Shown one piece after another: positions 29,716 through 39,184 of a DNA stretch of 64,000 nucleotides (within the stretch, counting starts at the first letter, position 1; each line of letters starts with the position of its first letter). The notes beneath the pieces are model-generated. The model saw only the letters and a list, made by a program, of their open reading frames with translations. It searched no databases and was not told the origin of the DNA. Source of the stretch: Seonamhaeicola aphaedonensis (lineage in GTDB: Bacteria > Bacteroidota > Bacteroidia > Flavobacteriales > Flavobacteriaceae). The position numbers and the translations under genes were made by a program. The DNA lies in assembly GCF_003386195.1 (NCBI RefSeq), contig NZ_QRDX01000001.1:372001-436000 (forward strand), given 5' to 3'.

Positions 29716-32700
29716 TTATAATCCTAGGCGTACACCTAATGTAAAAGTTCTTAAAGGAGGTAAACTCAAGCCACTATTACTTGCAGCTTGTTCTGGATCG
29801 ATTATATCTTTAAAAATACCCAGTTTAGAGAAAGTTAATATATTATCGCCTGTTACGTATAATTCTAAATTATTCAGACTTATTTTATCTAAAACTTCTT
29901 TAGGAAATTTATAACTTAGATTTGCTACCTTCAATCTAAGATACGTACCATCTTTATACCAAAAATCTGAAAAAGCTCCGTTCCATGGTCTAGCTCCATT
30001 TCTCTCAAAGGCCGGTAATTGGGCACTAGGGTTTGCATTGAATCCAGGATTTGAAGGATCTTGTCTCCAACTATATTTTTCGTGCAACGTGTAAGGTACT
30101 GTTTCGTTATCGAAAGGGTTTCTAGCTCCTTGCGTAAGGAAAACATTAAATCTAGACGCTCCCTGCCATAGCATGGAAAGAGAGAAGTTTTTGTAAGTGA
30201 AATTTGTATTTAATGAAAATAACATTTCAGGATTACCACCAAACCCTATATTATCTAAATCTTCTCTATTAATAACATTATCTCCATTCAAATCTACATA
30301 TCTAATATCACCCGGTTTAGGTGCTCCATTAATTGTCTGTATTGTTACTTGACTTAAATAATCATCTACTTCTTGTTGAGAATTAAACAAACCGTTTGTT
30401 CTATAACCGAAAACTTGGTTTACATAACGTCCTGAACGTTGATCCACTCTTACCTGTACAGGATCGGTTTCATCTATATCCTCTTGAAATTCCTCGTAAC
30501 GTTCTCTTGCTAAAGTGAAAGTACCTGCGATATTCACTCCAAAATCTCCCCAATTATTTCTGTAACCGACTAAAGCCTCAATTCCTTTATTGCTTCTAGA
30601 ATCAAGATTAGTAGCTGGTAAAGCTGCTCCGAATGTAGAAGGCAGCCCCTCAAGAGGCCTTCTTAATAAACCTTCTCTTAGTCTGTAAAACAAATCAATA
30701 TTACCATATAGTTTACCTTTAAAAGTGCTGAAATCTAAACCTAAGTTATACATAGTTGTCTCCTCCCAAGTGACTAATGCATTTGCAAGACCTTCTGTTT
30801 GTATTATAGCTGCGGGAGATGAACCTTCAAAATAGTATACACCGCCTGTTTCAGAAAAACCAGATAAATATTCAAAAGCGGTATTTCCTATATTACTATC
30901 AATACCAGTTTCTGAATATGATAATCTTAATTTAAGTTCTCCAATAGCACTATCGTTTAAAAAATCCTCTTTAGCAATATTCCATCCTAGAGATGCAGAT
31001 GGAAAATACCCCCAACGTACCTCAGGACCAAACTTGGAACTACCATCTGCTCTAACAGTAGCTTCAAATAAATATTTATCCTTGTAAGAATAGTTTAACC
31101 TACCAGCTGCACTTAGCCTAGTGTAGCTTAATGGCACTCCAATGCCTCCTGTAGTTGTAAGATTATCGTCACCTGATGTTACCTGAGGTATTTCAGATGA
31201 CAACAAATCTCTCCTTAATACTGTCAAACTTTCATAGCTATTATCTTCCTTTTCATAAAAAGCTAGAGCTGATATTTTGTGGTCATTTATCTCTTTATTA
31301 TAGTCTAAATAAATTCTTGATAGAATTCTTCGTTTAGGATCATTTGTAAAATTAGCTCCTCCAATAGATTTGAAGAAGTCATTAGTAGAAATTGTGGCTT
31401 GAAAGATGTAACCATCTGAGTCTGCCAATGGACTATCTGGATTGTATTCCCATACGTCGTAAGGCCTTCTCAATCTTTCTCGTGTAATTAATCTAAATCT
31501 TATATTATTTCTAACTCCCATTGTCAATCCAGGGATGAAGGGAACATTATATTTTAAATCTAGAGCCGATGCCAATGTCTCTAAATTTGTACGCTCATAA
31601 CCAGCGAATTTCTGTTGTATTCTGGCTACGGGAGATCGCTCAGAAAACCCCGAATAAGGAGCTCTATCTGGGTCCGGAGAAACAGGATTAAAAATCGGTT
31701 GAGCTGTTCTAATATCATTCCAGACCTGGTTCACTCCAACAGAAGAATAGTCTCGAAATTCATCAATATAGGAGCTGTTAAAGTTTAACGTTATGTTTTT
31801 AGATAACTTAGCATCTAAATTGTTAGTGACAGTAATTTTCCTGTAGTCATAATCACCATTAAATATCCCTGTTTGATTTAGCAAACCAACTGAAGTGTAA
31901 TACTTAACATTTTCAGAACCTCCACTGGCACTTATGTTATGTTGAGCGATGGAAGAGCCACCACTACGAAATACAGCATCGGCCCAATCATAGCTCGGTT
32001 GTTCCCCAGAAATAGTTCTTTGAAGTAAATCTTCTGTAAATAATGTCCCATAATCTATAGCTGCATCTGGATTTGCAGGGTCAAATTGTTGGTTAAATAG
32101 CCCATCCCTTCCCAACCTAACAAAAGTTTCAGCATCTGCAAGATCTGGAAATACCAATTTATTTTGAGTTCCGTACCAACCATGATAATTTATTTTCGCC
32201 TTACCAGACTTACCTCTTTTGGTTGTAACAAGAATAACGCCGTTTCCTGCTCTGGCACCATAGATGGCGGCAGAAGCATCTTTTAAAACCGATATAGTTT
32301 CAATATCATTAGGATCTATTCTATCAAGAAAAGACTCTACACCATCAACGATTACCAAAGGCGTACCAAATCCTCTGATACTTAATGCATTATTATCTTG
32401 ACCCGGTAATCCTGGATTTTGATTTGTAATTAATCCAGGCACTTGTCCTATTAAAAGATTTTTCACATTGGTTGCTGGAATATTAGTTATCTCCTCTACC
32501 TTAACACTAGCAACCGAACCTGTAACATTAACCTTTTTTTGAGTGCCATAACCAACCACCACAACCTCATCTAGCAATGCAGAACTCTGTTTCATATTTA
32601 TATTCAGTGGCTCATAATTCCTAACAAGAATTTCCATGTCTTCCATACCCACATATGTTATCAATAGAATATCACTTAAATTGGCATCAATACTGAACTT

Positions 32701-32952
32701 TCCATCAAAGTCCGTAACTACACCTTTAGTTGTACCCTTGATAAGAATATTTGCACCAGGTAATGGAACCCCTTGGTTATCATAAACAACCCCTACAACA
32801 CTACTTTGAAATAATTCATTTAAGCTAGATGTCGCATAAAGTTTATCTGATATTATCAATATAAACAATGCAAAAAGATAATAATTAATTAAACTAATTT
32901 TTAGACATTTACATTTTGACCGTGTAAATGTCACACGTTTGTTTTTTTTCAT
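29716..32952 (-). CDS. SusC-family TonB-dependent outer membrane transporter (PUL module 1)
   Basis: 1078 residues. The N-terminus is longer than usual before a hydrophobic export segment (about 20-40). It is followed by a carboxypeptidase-regulatory-like beta-sandwich (about 52-130; VPLPGANILIKGTTKGVVTD), then the plug domain with DEVVVVGYGTQKK and VLKDASAAIYGARAGNGVILVTTKRG, and the 22-strand barrel ending in LRTFTLGVRLGL. It imports oligosaccharides using TonB energy together with the SusD lipoprotein encoded 18 bp downstream. It is the first gene of the long operon reaching to 7041. The upstream region of about 200 bp before the IS982 remnant should hold its promoter. Confidence 0.96.
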   Translation of the reverse strand: MKKNKRVTFTRSKCKCLKISLINYYLFALFILIISDKLYATSSLNELFQSSVVGVVYDNQGVPLPGANILIKGTTKGVVTDFDGKFSIDANLSDILLITYVGMEDMEILVRNYEPLNINMKQSSALLDEVVVVGYGTQKKVNVTGSVASVKVEEITNIPATNVKNLLIGQVPGLITNQNPGLPGQDNNALSIRGFGTPLVIVDGVESFLDRIDPNDIETISVLKDASAAIYGARAGNGVILVTTKRGKSGKAKINYHGWYGTQNKLVFPDLADAETFVRLGRDGLFNQQFDPANPDAAIDYGTLFTEDLLQRTISGEQPSYDWADAVFRSGGSSIAQHNISASGGSENVKYYTSVGLLNQTGIFNGDYDYRKITVTNNLDAKLSKNITLNFNSSYIDEFRDYSSVGVNQVWNDIRTAQPIFNPVSPDPDRAPYSGFSERSPVARIQQKFAGYERTNLETLASALDLKYNVPFIPGLTMGVRNNIRFRLITRERLRRPYDVWEYNPDSPLADSDGYIFQATISTNDFFKSIGGANFTNDPKRRILSRIYLDYNKEINDHKISALAFYEKEDNSYESLTVLRRDLLSSEIPQVTSGDDNLTTTGGIGVPLSYTRLSAAGRLNYSYKDKYLFEATVRADGSSKFGPEVRWGYFPSASLGWNIAKEDFLNDSAIGELKLRLSYSETGIDSNIGNTAFEYLSGFSETGGVYYFEGSSPAAIIQTEGLANALVTWEETTMYNLGLDFSTFKGKLYGNIDLFYRLREGLLRRPLEGLPSTFGAALPATNLDSRSNKGIEALVGYRNNWGDFGVNIAGTFTLARERYEEFQEDIDETDPVQVRVDQRSGRYVNQVFGYRTNGLFNSQQEVDDYLSQVTIQTINGAPKPGDIRYVDLNGDNVINREDLDNIGFGGNPEMLFSLNTNFTYKNFSLSMLWQGASRFNVFLTQGARNPFDNETVPYTLHEKYSWRQDPSNPGFNANPSAQLPAFERNGARPWNGAFSDFWYKDGTYLRLKVANLSYKFPKEVLDKISLNNLELYVTGDNILTFSKLGIFKDIIDPEQAASNSGLSLPPLRTFTLGVRLGL

Positions 32953-33148
32953 AATTTGGTTTAGTTAGTTGTTGTTACACTCTTTTTTCTTTGCTAAGAG
33001 CAGATGGTAAAACTAGTACACCTCTTAAGTTATTAAAAGGACAATAACACTTAAAATATATACAATATTGTTTTATATCATTTTAGATAAAGTTGCTTTT
33101 TACAAATACTTAAATTTTATTTTAAACTATACTTAACCCGTGTTACAT
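32953..33148. other. Upstream region of PUL operon 1
   Basis: About 200 bp of AT-rich DNA between susC and the transposase remnant. On the minus strand it holds TAGTTTTA (33011-33018 region) and TATATTTT boxes that partly resemble the -7 consensus TAnnTTTG, but neither has a convincing -33 partner. No open frame is present. The promoter of the 26-kb operon must lie here or be inherited from the insertion. Confidence 0.35.
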
Positions 33149-33159
33149 TTAGGTTAAGT
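33131..33159. repeat. Inverted repeat at the end of the IS982 remnant
   Basis: ACTTAACC (33131-33138) and GGTTAAGT (33152-33159) form a perfect 8-bp inverted repeat around the stop codon of the transposase remnant. It may be part of the right end of the insertion sequence or a terminator stem without T-run; no matching left end is preserved. Confidence 0.35.
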
Positions 33160-33540
33160 TAATTTTGATGTTATTAATATTTCTGTGAAATACAAACCTA
33201 TTGATGTATTGAACAATTATTAAAGCAGTAATCTTGGATAATATTCTAGTTTTAAACCCATCAAAAGATTTGGTATAGTTTCTACGAATCATGAATTGGT
33301 CGCAGAATTTTTAGAACAGGATTTCAATTCTTTTTCTAGATTTCTTAAAGACGTAAGGTTGTTTCTTGTAATTATTCTGATTTAATCTCATGGGCGCATC
33401 AAGATTTACATTACAGGTCTGAAATAAATTGAATTGTACCTCAGCAGAGAGATAACCTCTATTTCCAATTATTGTTAGAGAAATAATTAATTTGATATCC
33501 TCTTTCTGGTTTACCGTAATTTGAATATTACCATCACAAA
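33149..33540 (-). mobile_element. IS982-family transposase remnant (C-terminal part only, with nonsense mutation)
   Basis: Reading the minus strand in one frame gives about 130 codons ending at TAA (33149-33151). The conserved IS982 C-terminus is clear: RGYLSAEVQFNLF, then MRLNQNNYKK, then CDQFMIRRNYTKSFDGFKT and ILSKITALIIVQYINRF. An in-frame TAA interrupts it just before the CDQFMIRRNY segment, and the N-terminal two thirds with the first DDE-type catalytic acids are missing. The remnant joins the decayed GH30 gene at about 33540. It is therefore an old, inactive insertion. Confidence 0.85.
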
Positions 33541-34297
33541 TCTACGTCTTCTGCCAAAACAATATCTGTTTCTAAATAGTTCTCTTCTATCTTAGAAGCA
33601 CCAATATATTGTTGTTTGTGGCTGGTGTACCCTCTTAAATTTTCTTTTCCCAGTTCCACTGTTGTTCGTTTATTGGACTTAAGTAAGAAAACTAAAAGCC
33701 CCTAGCATTAAAATGCTTTATCAAATCTACCATAAATTGAGCACAATCATCAAAATAATCTGGTTTTGGGTTAATCTCCCCATCTTTATAGTCGCCGTTA
33801 TAACCTTTACCATTTTTGACCCAATATAATGGAGCTGAAAGGGAAAACGCCAGAAATTCATCTTCTCGGTATTGTTTTGCCTCATTTAAAAACCATTGTT
33901 GACTTTTTTGCTCTTGCCTATCATAATTACCATTTCCATCAATAAAGGATTCGGCTCTTCTTCGCTAATCATTCTTTATACCAGAATGACCCCCTTGTTC
34001 CATGGTACCAGCACCGTTATAGAAACGCCAAATAGACAGCCCTGTACTTTGGGTGGCATGTCCATCAAATTCTGTACTGAATAAAAGCTCTGCAATTCGT
34101 TCTTTTTTTTCGACTGGCCAATATTTTCCAACAAATTGACATCTCCATGCATCTGATGCACCAAAGCCTTCCATAATTTGAAACACATTCTCACTATCAA
34201 TGCTAATCTTAGTAGATTGCGCGTTTAGACTATTTGCAATAGCATATGTAATCAGAATCAGTACATGTATTATATTTTTTAAATTATATTTTAACAT
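33541..34297 (-). pseudogene. Decayed GH30-family glycosidase gene, truncated by the IS982 remnant
   Basis: From the ATG at 34297 a signal peptide (LNAQS end) and GH30 N-terminus are read (FQIMEGFGASDAWRCQFVGK, SIWRFYNGAG). The frame is then broken by TAG at 33965 exactly where related enzymes have Trp (KND-stop-RRAESF; TGG to TAG). Translation continues in the same frame through SLSAPLYWVKNG and, after further stops, through the acid/base region SPINEQQWNWEK. A frameshift follows, and the other frame reads SKIEENYLETDIVLAEDVDL before homology ends at the IS982 remnant. The nucleophile half is gone. It resembles, but is not a close copy of, the intact GH30 at 35939-37564. Confidence 0.88.
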
Positions 34298-34380
34298 TTT
34301 TTGTTCTTACACCAAATACATAATAATCAATAATACTGTTATTGTTAAGCAAAATTAGATATATTACTAGAACAAAAAAT
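34296..34380. repeat. Nested inverted repeats upstream of the GH30 pseudogene
   Basis: ATTTTTTGTTCT (34296-34307) and AGAACAAAAAAT (34369-34380) are perfect 12-bp inverted copies. Between them lies a smaller dyad, CAATAA-TACTG-TTATTG (34329-34345), and a -7-like TAATTTTG on the minus strand (34350-34357). This could be an old regulatory region of the pseudogene or a terminator region of the module 2 operon. Confidence 0.45.
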
Positions 34381-34423
34381 AGATAACAAAATTTAATATA
34401 TGGATAATAATGCTTTTATTGTT

Positions 34424-35851
34424 TTAATTACCTTTTACTATAATTTTATAAATCTGGTACAAACCTTGTTTATTAACATCTACTACTATAGCATTATCAG
34501 AACTGATTTCAGCAGATGCTGATTCTGTAAGATAAGGCTCAGATTTTGCAGTATCATTATAATCAGCTGGTATGAAACGCTCAACGCTTTGTATAGAACT
34601 TAAGGTAAAACCACTTACTTTCACAGCTACTTTTTTACCGCTCTCCTTACCTCCTGTTATGTAAAGCACCATAGTACTATCATCTTGCAAGGCTGCAGCT
34701 AAATGAAATTTATTTGATGTGGTTTTTAGCGACTTACCCTTGTAAGATTCCGCCATATTACCTAAAATCTGCCCTGTAGGAAATATTTTAGAATAATTCC
34801 AATTAGTTACACCCAAGCCAGGCACTGGACTATTAATAGGTGGCCAGTATGCAGCTGCTTGAGCCCCAGATCTAGCATAGATGTGGATAATATCTGGAAT
34901 AATATTAGCAGCTTCCATATATAATGCTCTGTCATTATAATCCCTAGAAGGCATCCACTCTGAGAGATACTTAAAATTCTTGTTCGAATTAAAGTTATCC
35001 GCACAATCCTTTATCCTCTGTTCCAAATCAGCGATGTTATGTGTGTCCGTAACATATCCTGTATAGGTATGCAACCCTACCCCATCAATAGCATCATATG
35101 CTCTAGTAAACTTATTTTTCATAGTAGTAAATTCCTGTGGCTGGGTATAATCACCATTAATAAGCAGCTTAAACTTACGGTTTGGATATTCGCTAACTAT
35201 ATACTCTGTCAATTCCATAGCAATATTGACATATTTATCTAATTTTTCAGCTCTGGTTACTCCACCAGCCCATTGCAACCACCATTCATTACCAATTTCT
35301 AAAAGACCACCATCTACAGAATTAATACTAGAAAGGTCTATAGCCTGTTTCGCTCTATCTTTTAACAGCGTTATGGCGTTGTTGTATTGATTGGACCCAA
35401 CCGTTGTATTCATGGCATTTGTGGTAGGGATCACAATACTATAGTTAGACACATTAGCTTTTAAGGTTGTAACTGAAGCCCCAGGATTCGTTGGTGTTTT
35501 ATCCCAACCTGGAGTTGTGTTGCTCGTCCAAGCATAAAACTCAGATTCCCAACCACCTGGATATCTCACCACAGTTGTTCCTATATCTCCTAAGGTAGAA
35601 ACGAAGTTTGCAAAAGTCTCATCGGAAACTAGACGCCAATCATTATTAATCCCAAAAATATCAGGGTAAATATCTACCGCATCTGTAGCGTCAACTGTTA
35701 ATGTAATATCAGCATCTGCTGACCCTCCAGTAATTGGACCATCGTCTGTATCATCAAATTTAGGGTCGTTAGGATCTGTAGGACTACTGGTACTACAAGC
35801 CATAACCAATCCCATTAAAACGAATACCAATGTTTGTCTTATCTTAATCAT
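34424..35851 (-). CDS. Clan GH-A glycoside hydrolase (GH51/GH39-like), lipoprotein
   Basis: 475 residues with acyl-Cys19 (VMACSTS) and an acidic, Gly-rich tether. The TIM-barrel part begins with PDIFGINNDWR and TTVVRYPGGWESEFYAW, a pattern like GH51 and related families. The acid/base is probably Glu189 in EIGNEWW and the nucleophile Glu298 in YLSEWMPS; both fit clan GH-A spacing. The last 90 residues form a small beta-sandwich. I cannot assign the family with certainty, and it may be distant from characterised members. It is the last gene of PUL module 2, 87 bp after the GH30 gene, whose product has a nearly identical tether (TDPNDPKF), so both enzymes probably sit on the same membrane face. 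Confidence 0.75.
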   Translation of the reverse strand: MIKIRQTLVFVLMGLVMACSTSSPTDPNDPKFDDTDDGPITGGSADADITLTVDATDAVDIYPDIFGINNDWRLVSDETFANFVSTLGDIGTTVVRYPGGWESEFYAWTSNTTPGWDKTPTNPGASVTTLKANVSNYSIVIPTTNAMNTTVGSNQYNNAITLLKDRAKQAIDLSSINSVDGGLLEIGNEWWLQWAGGVTRAEKLDKYVNIAMELTEYIVSEYPNRKFKLLINGDYTQPQEFTTMKNKFTRAYDAIDGVGLHTYTGYVTDTHNIADLEQRIKDCADNFNSNKNFKYLSEWMPSRDYNDRALYMEAANIIPDIIHIYARSGAQAAAYWPPINSPVPGLGVTNWNYSKIFPTGQILGNMAESYKGKSLKTTSNKFHLAAALQDDSTMVLYITGGKESGKKVAVKVSGFTLSSIQSVERFIPADYNDTAKSEPYLTESASAEISSDNAIVVDVNKQGLYQIYKIIVKGN

Positions 35852-35938
35852 ATCTTTTTTTTTAAATTTATTTATTGTAGTGGGAAGTAATTAAGCACTA
35901 AGCTTGAGCTTAACACTAATAATATCTCACAGTTAATT

Positions 35939-37564
35939 TTATTTAAGCACAGCTTTTAATGTTACGATAGATTTTCTGGGTATGTCAACACCATCATATT
36001 GCATTGTTGATTTCTTTAGGTTAGTTCCTGATGATGTTGTGAAGGCCTCAAAAGTGTCATTCACAACTTCAAAATCGACACCATAGTTTTCAAAAGATAT
36101 ACGCCTTGTTGAATCGGTGTTATTAATACAAACAATAACCAAATCTTTATTTGAAGCACCTCCTTTATATCCCGAAATCATAAAATTTTCTACAGAAGCA
36201 TTATCACTATAATCAGGATCATTAATTTCAAACCTAACCATTCCAGGTCTAATAAACCTACTAAAGTTCCCTAAAGCCCAAAGCAATTTATTATCTGACA
36301 CTGTTCCATCTGTGTGAGAGGGCCCATTAGAATTTGGAGCCCACAACACAAGATTAAACCTATAACGATGATCGCCAAATGTAGATCTATTAAGTGCCGT
36401 CCAAAAACTCCAACCAGTAGCATTACCAAAAACTAAATCTGTATGAATAATTCTACTCATCCACAAAGCATAATCTATTTCCGATAGATCACTTGCCTCT
36501 CTTCCATTGAGGTATGCCGTACCCAAAAGACTATATTCTGTTTGCCAATAATCTAAACCATAACTCTCTACAGTTGTTTTTAGAGACTTTCGTTGCCTTA
36601 ATGACTCACTTGTAGTACCATTACTAAAATAACTATGTCCTGCAATATGTTTTGACAAATTATCCAAATCTCCAATATAGTTTGAGCTGGACGTGTTAAA
36701 AAAATCATTAACCTGATCTTCTCTATTATTACTACCTTCAAACAAATACTTTAATTGAGCAGCTTCAGGAATCATAATTTTAGCATTCACTCCTTTCTGT
36801 GCAAATACACCATCAATAATTCTTGTAACTGTTGCCACCTCTCCGTTGGTTGCTCTTGTTCCAGATTGTTGAGCCTCTCCTACTGTTGCATTCCACTCGT
36901 ATTGAGTTTCATTAAAAGGACACACTGTAGTAATATTGTAACCGTCGTCCTCATATTTTTTAACCACATCTGCTAAGAAATTAGCAAAATCATCATATTT
37001 ATCTGGTTCACAATTAAAAGTAGGAACCTCTGCTGTACTAAAAACATAGCCGTTTTTAGTCATGAAATATGGAGGAGAACCTGTCCATGCTGTAAATTTG
37101 TCCACACCATACTCTTTGGCTTTAGACATAAACCACCTTTGCCCTTCTTGCTTATTCCAATCGTAAGTACCATCCGGTGCCAAATAACATTCCATTTCAC
37201 GAAACCAATTAGAAGCTTTAAAGCCACTATTAACCTGGTCCGCAGATCCTTCTCCTATGATAGTTCGCCACAAAGACAACCCAATACCCTCGGGATCTCC
37301 CAAAGCATTAGTTTCTGTACTAAATAACCATTTAGCTACTTTATTTCTGGAGGCATCAGGCCATTTTCCAACCCATTGGTCTTGAAAACCACCCGAAGCT
37401 CCAAAATGATCTATGACTTGATATGTAGTGTTTAAGTTTAAACTAATACCATCTTGAGGCACTTCAAACTTTGGATCATTAGGATCCGTTGCATTATCCG
37501 AACTACACCCCATAAATAGTGCAACATTTGTAAAAACTAAAACATACTTATATAATCTCAACAT
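35939..37564 (-). CDS. GH30-family endo-glycanase, lipoprotein, possible endo-beta-1,6-galactanase
   Basis: 541 residues with acyl-Cys20 (FMGCSSD) and the acidic tether TDPNDPKF. IDHFGASGGFQDQWVGKW opens the GH30 (beta/alpha)8 barrel of the Glyco_hydr_30_2 type, to which endo-beta-1,6-galactanases belong. The acid/base is Glu219 in PFNETQYEW and the nucleophile Glu343 in WQTEYSLLG. The last 100 residues form the side beta-sandwich typical of GH30. It probably cuts the main chain or side chains of a beta-galactan at the cell surface so that the SusC/SusD pair upstream can import fragments. It is 32 bp downstream of susD. Other GH30 activities (glucanase, xylanase, fucosidase-like) are not excluded. 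Confidence 0.85.
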   Translation of the reverse strand: MLRLYKYVLVFTNVALFMGCSSDNATDPNDPKFEVPQDGISLNLNTTYQVIDHFGASGGFQDQWVGKWPDASRNKVAKWLFSTETNALGDPEGIGLSLWRTIIGEGSADQVNSGFKASNWFREMECYLAPDGTYDWNKQEGQRWFMSKAKEYGVDKFTAWTGSPPYFMTKNGYVFSTAEVPTFNCEPDKYDDFANFLADVVKKYEDDGYNITTVCPFNETQYEWNATVGEAQQSGTRATNGEVATVTRIIDGVFAQKGVNAKIMIPEAAQLKYLFEGSNNREDQVNDFFNTSSSNYIGDLDNLSKHIAGHSYFSNGTTSESLRQRKSLKTTVESYGLDYWQTEYSLLGTAYLNGREASDLSEIDYALWMSRIIHTDLVFGNATGWSFWTALNRSTFGDHRYRFNLVLWAPNSNGPSHTDGTVSDNKLLWALGNFSRFIRPGMVRFEINDPDYSDNASVENFMISGYKGGASNKDLVIVCINNTDSTRRISFENYGVDFEVVNDTFEAFTTSSGTNLKKSTMQYDGVDIPRKSIVTLKAVLK

Positions 37565-37596
37565 TAATTCTCTTTTTCAAAAGCTTAACAAAAAAA

Positions 37597-39180
37597 TTAA
37601 TACCCAGGGTTCTGCGTTATATTACCTCTAGATAATTGGATTTCTCTAGGAGGAACAGGCCACAACATATGGATATCTGGATCGAATAACGCTCCACTAT
37701 CTTGTGATTCTAATAAGTTTGTAGTCTCAAAAGGATCAGTACTCTCTTCAGTATTATACTTCACAAAGGAACCATTTGGGCCCAATATTAATGCTATTCT
37801 TGGTACACCATTTATCTTTTGCCTTCTTAGATCATATAACCTGTGTTGCTCCAAGGCCATTTCTAGACGTCTTTCTCTCCAAATTGCATCTCTTAAAGCA
37901 TCTCCAGACAAAGACATATTAGTACTCAAACCAACACGATCTCTCACAAGTTTTAACGAGTTTCTAGCAGATGTGGCGTCTCCATTAAAATACGCAGCCT
38001 CAGCATGAAACAATATAACATCTGCTAATCTTATGTGAATATATTGTCCAGGGATCTGCCCTCTTTGATACGGTTCTGGTCTTTCCCCAACTGGTGTATA
38101 ATATTTTCTGTTTGTACGCCCAGATTTATTTTCAGAGGGTTTTCCATCAAACTCAGTTACAGCTGGATCACCAAAAACTGGCTCACCATGTTTAATGATT
38201 GTAGACCTTAATCTGATATTATCACCTTCACTTAAAAAGACATTTTCCAAATCACTAGTTGGAGAACCCCAGCCCCAGCCACGGTCACCACGACTACCAT
38301 TGGTAATAGAGAATTGCCCTCCTATATCTTGAAACGTAGGATTGTTAATAAATTCTATTGCAAATATCGATTCTATACCATGAGCATTGCCAATTCTATA
38401 TAGGTCTGCAAAATCAGCCTCCAAAGCATACTCACCTGAATCCATTACCGTTTTAGCCATAGCTTGTGCTTGAGCCCACTTTTCTTGGTATAAATACACT
38501 TTAGCCAATAGCGCTTGGGCAGCACCTTTGGTAGCCCTACCTAAATCGTCTGCCGCATACTCACTTTTTCTTGGTAAATTGTTAATAGCAACCTCTAAAT
38601 CCTGTTCTATAACAGCATATACCTCTTCAACTGATGCACGAACCTTATCATTGATAGAAGGGTCTAATATTTCTTCATAGGAGGTTACAATAGGCACTCC
38701 CCCAAAATTACGCACCAAATCAAAATAGAAAAAAGCCCTTATAAATCTAGCCTCACCAATATACTGGGTTTTCTTATCTTCTTCTATACTTTCTATTCCA
38801 GGAATTCGATCTAATGAAATATTAGCCCTTGTGATACCTATATAATGGCTTTCCCATAAAAAATTAAAATACCTAGAACCTGCGAATACATTATATTGCG
38901 CTATTCCAGTAATATCTGGTCGTGGTTGAGCCGTGTTACCTGCCCAGTTATCATCCGTAGCCATTTCGTTAATTTGGCGCTGAAAATTAACTTGCCACCA
39001 ACTTTCACCATTTACCTTTCTGTATATACCGTTAATAAACGCCTCTGCCTTCTCAGCAGTTGAAAAGAAATCATCCAACTCCTCTTGACCTTGTACCGGT
39101 TGATCTAAAAAATCCGACGGATCACAACTCGCAAAAAACAGAGTAGTGACAATACCTAATAATAAAAAAATCTTTTTCAT
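37597..39180 (-). CDS. SusD/RagB-family glycan-binding lipoprotein (PUL module 2)
   Basis: 527 residues with acyl-Cys19 (FFASCDPSD). The N-terminal SusD-like region contains EKAEAFINGIYRKV and ARFIRAFFYFDLVRNFGGVP. The RagB domain contains RNSLKLVRDRVGL and ERRLEMALEQHRLYDLRRQ. It ends in RGNITQNPGY, the usual SusD terminus. It forms the lid of the partner SusC barrel encoded only 4 bp upstream. Low similarity to the other SusD in this window (527 versus 586 residues, different binding-face loops) suggests the two modules bind different glycan parts. Confidence 0.95.
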   Translation of the reverse strand: MKKIFLLLGIVTTLFFASCDPSDFLDQPVQGQEELDDFFSTAEKAEAFINGIYRKVNGESWWQVNFQRQINEMATDDNWAGNTAQPRPDITGIAQYNVFAGSRYFNFLWESHYIGITRANISLDRIPGIESIEEDKKTQYIGEARFIRAFFYFDLVRNFGGVPIVTSYEEILDPSINDKVRASVEEVYAVIEQDLEVAINNLPRKSEYAADDLGRATKGAAQALLAKVYLYQEKWAQAQAMAKTVMDSGEYALEADFADLYRIGNAHGIESIFAIEFINNPTFQDIGGQFSITNGSRGDRGWGWGSPTSDLENVFLSEGDNIRLRSTIIKHGEPVFGDPAVTEFDGKPSENKSGRTNRKYYTPVGERPEPYQRGQIPGQYIHIRLADVILFHAEAAYFNGDATSARNSLKLVRDRVGLSTNMSLSGDALRDAIWRERRLEMALEQHRLYDLRRQKINGVPRIALILGPNGSFVKYNTEESTDPFETTNLLESQDSGALFDPDIHMLWPVPPREIQLSRGNITQNPGY

Positions 39181-39184
39181 AGTC

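Noticed and set aside
33541-34297. Recoding of TAG/TAA stops in the GH30 remnant
   Set aside because: Both TAG and TAA occur together with a frameshift and loss of the second catalytic residue, so decay explains it.
35852-35938. Small inverted repeats (TTAAGC/GCTTAA, TAAGCT/AGCTTA) between the GH30 and GH-A genes
   Set aside because: Arms are 6 bp, loops are either too small or too large, and no T-run follows; not enough for a terminator call.
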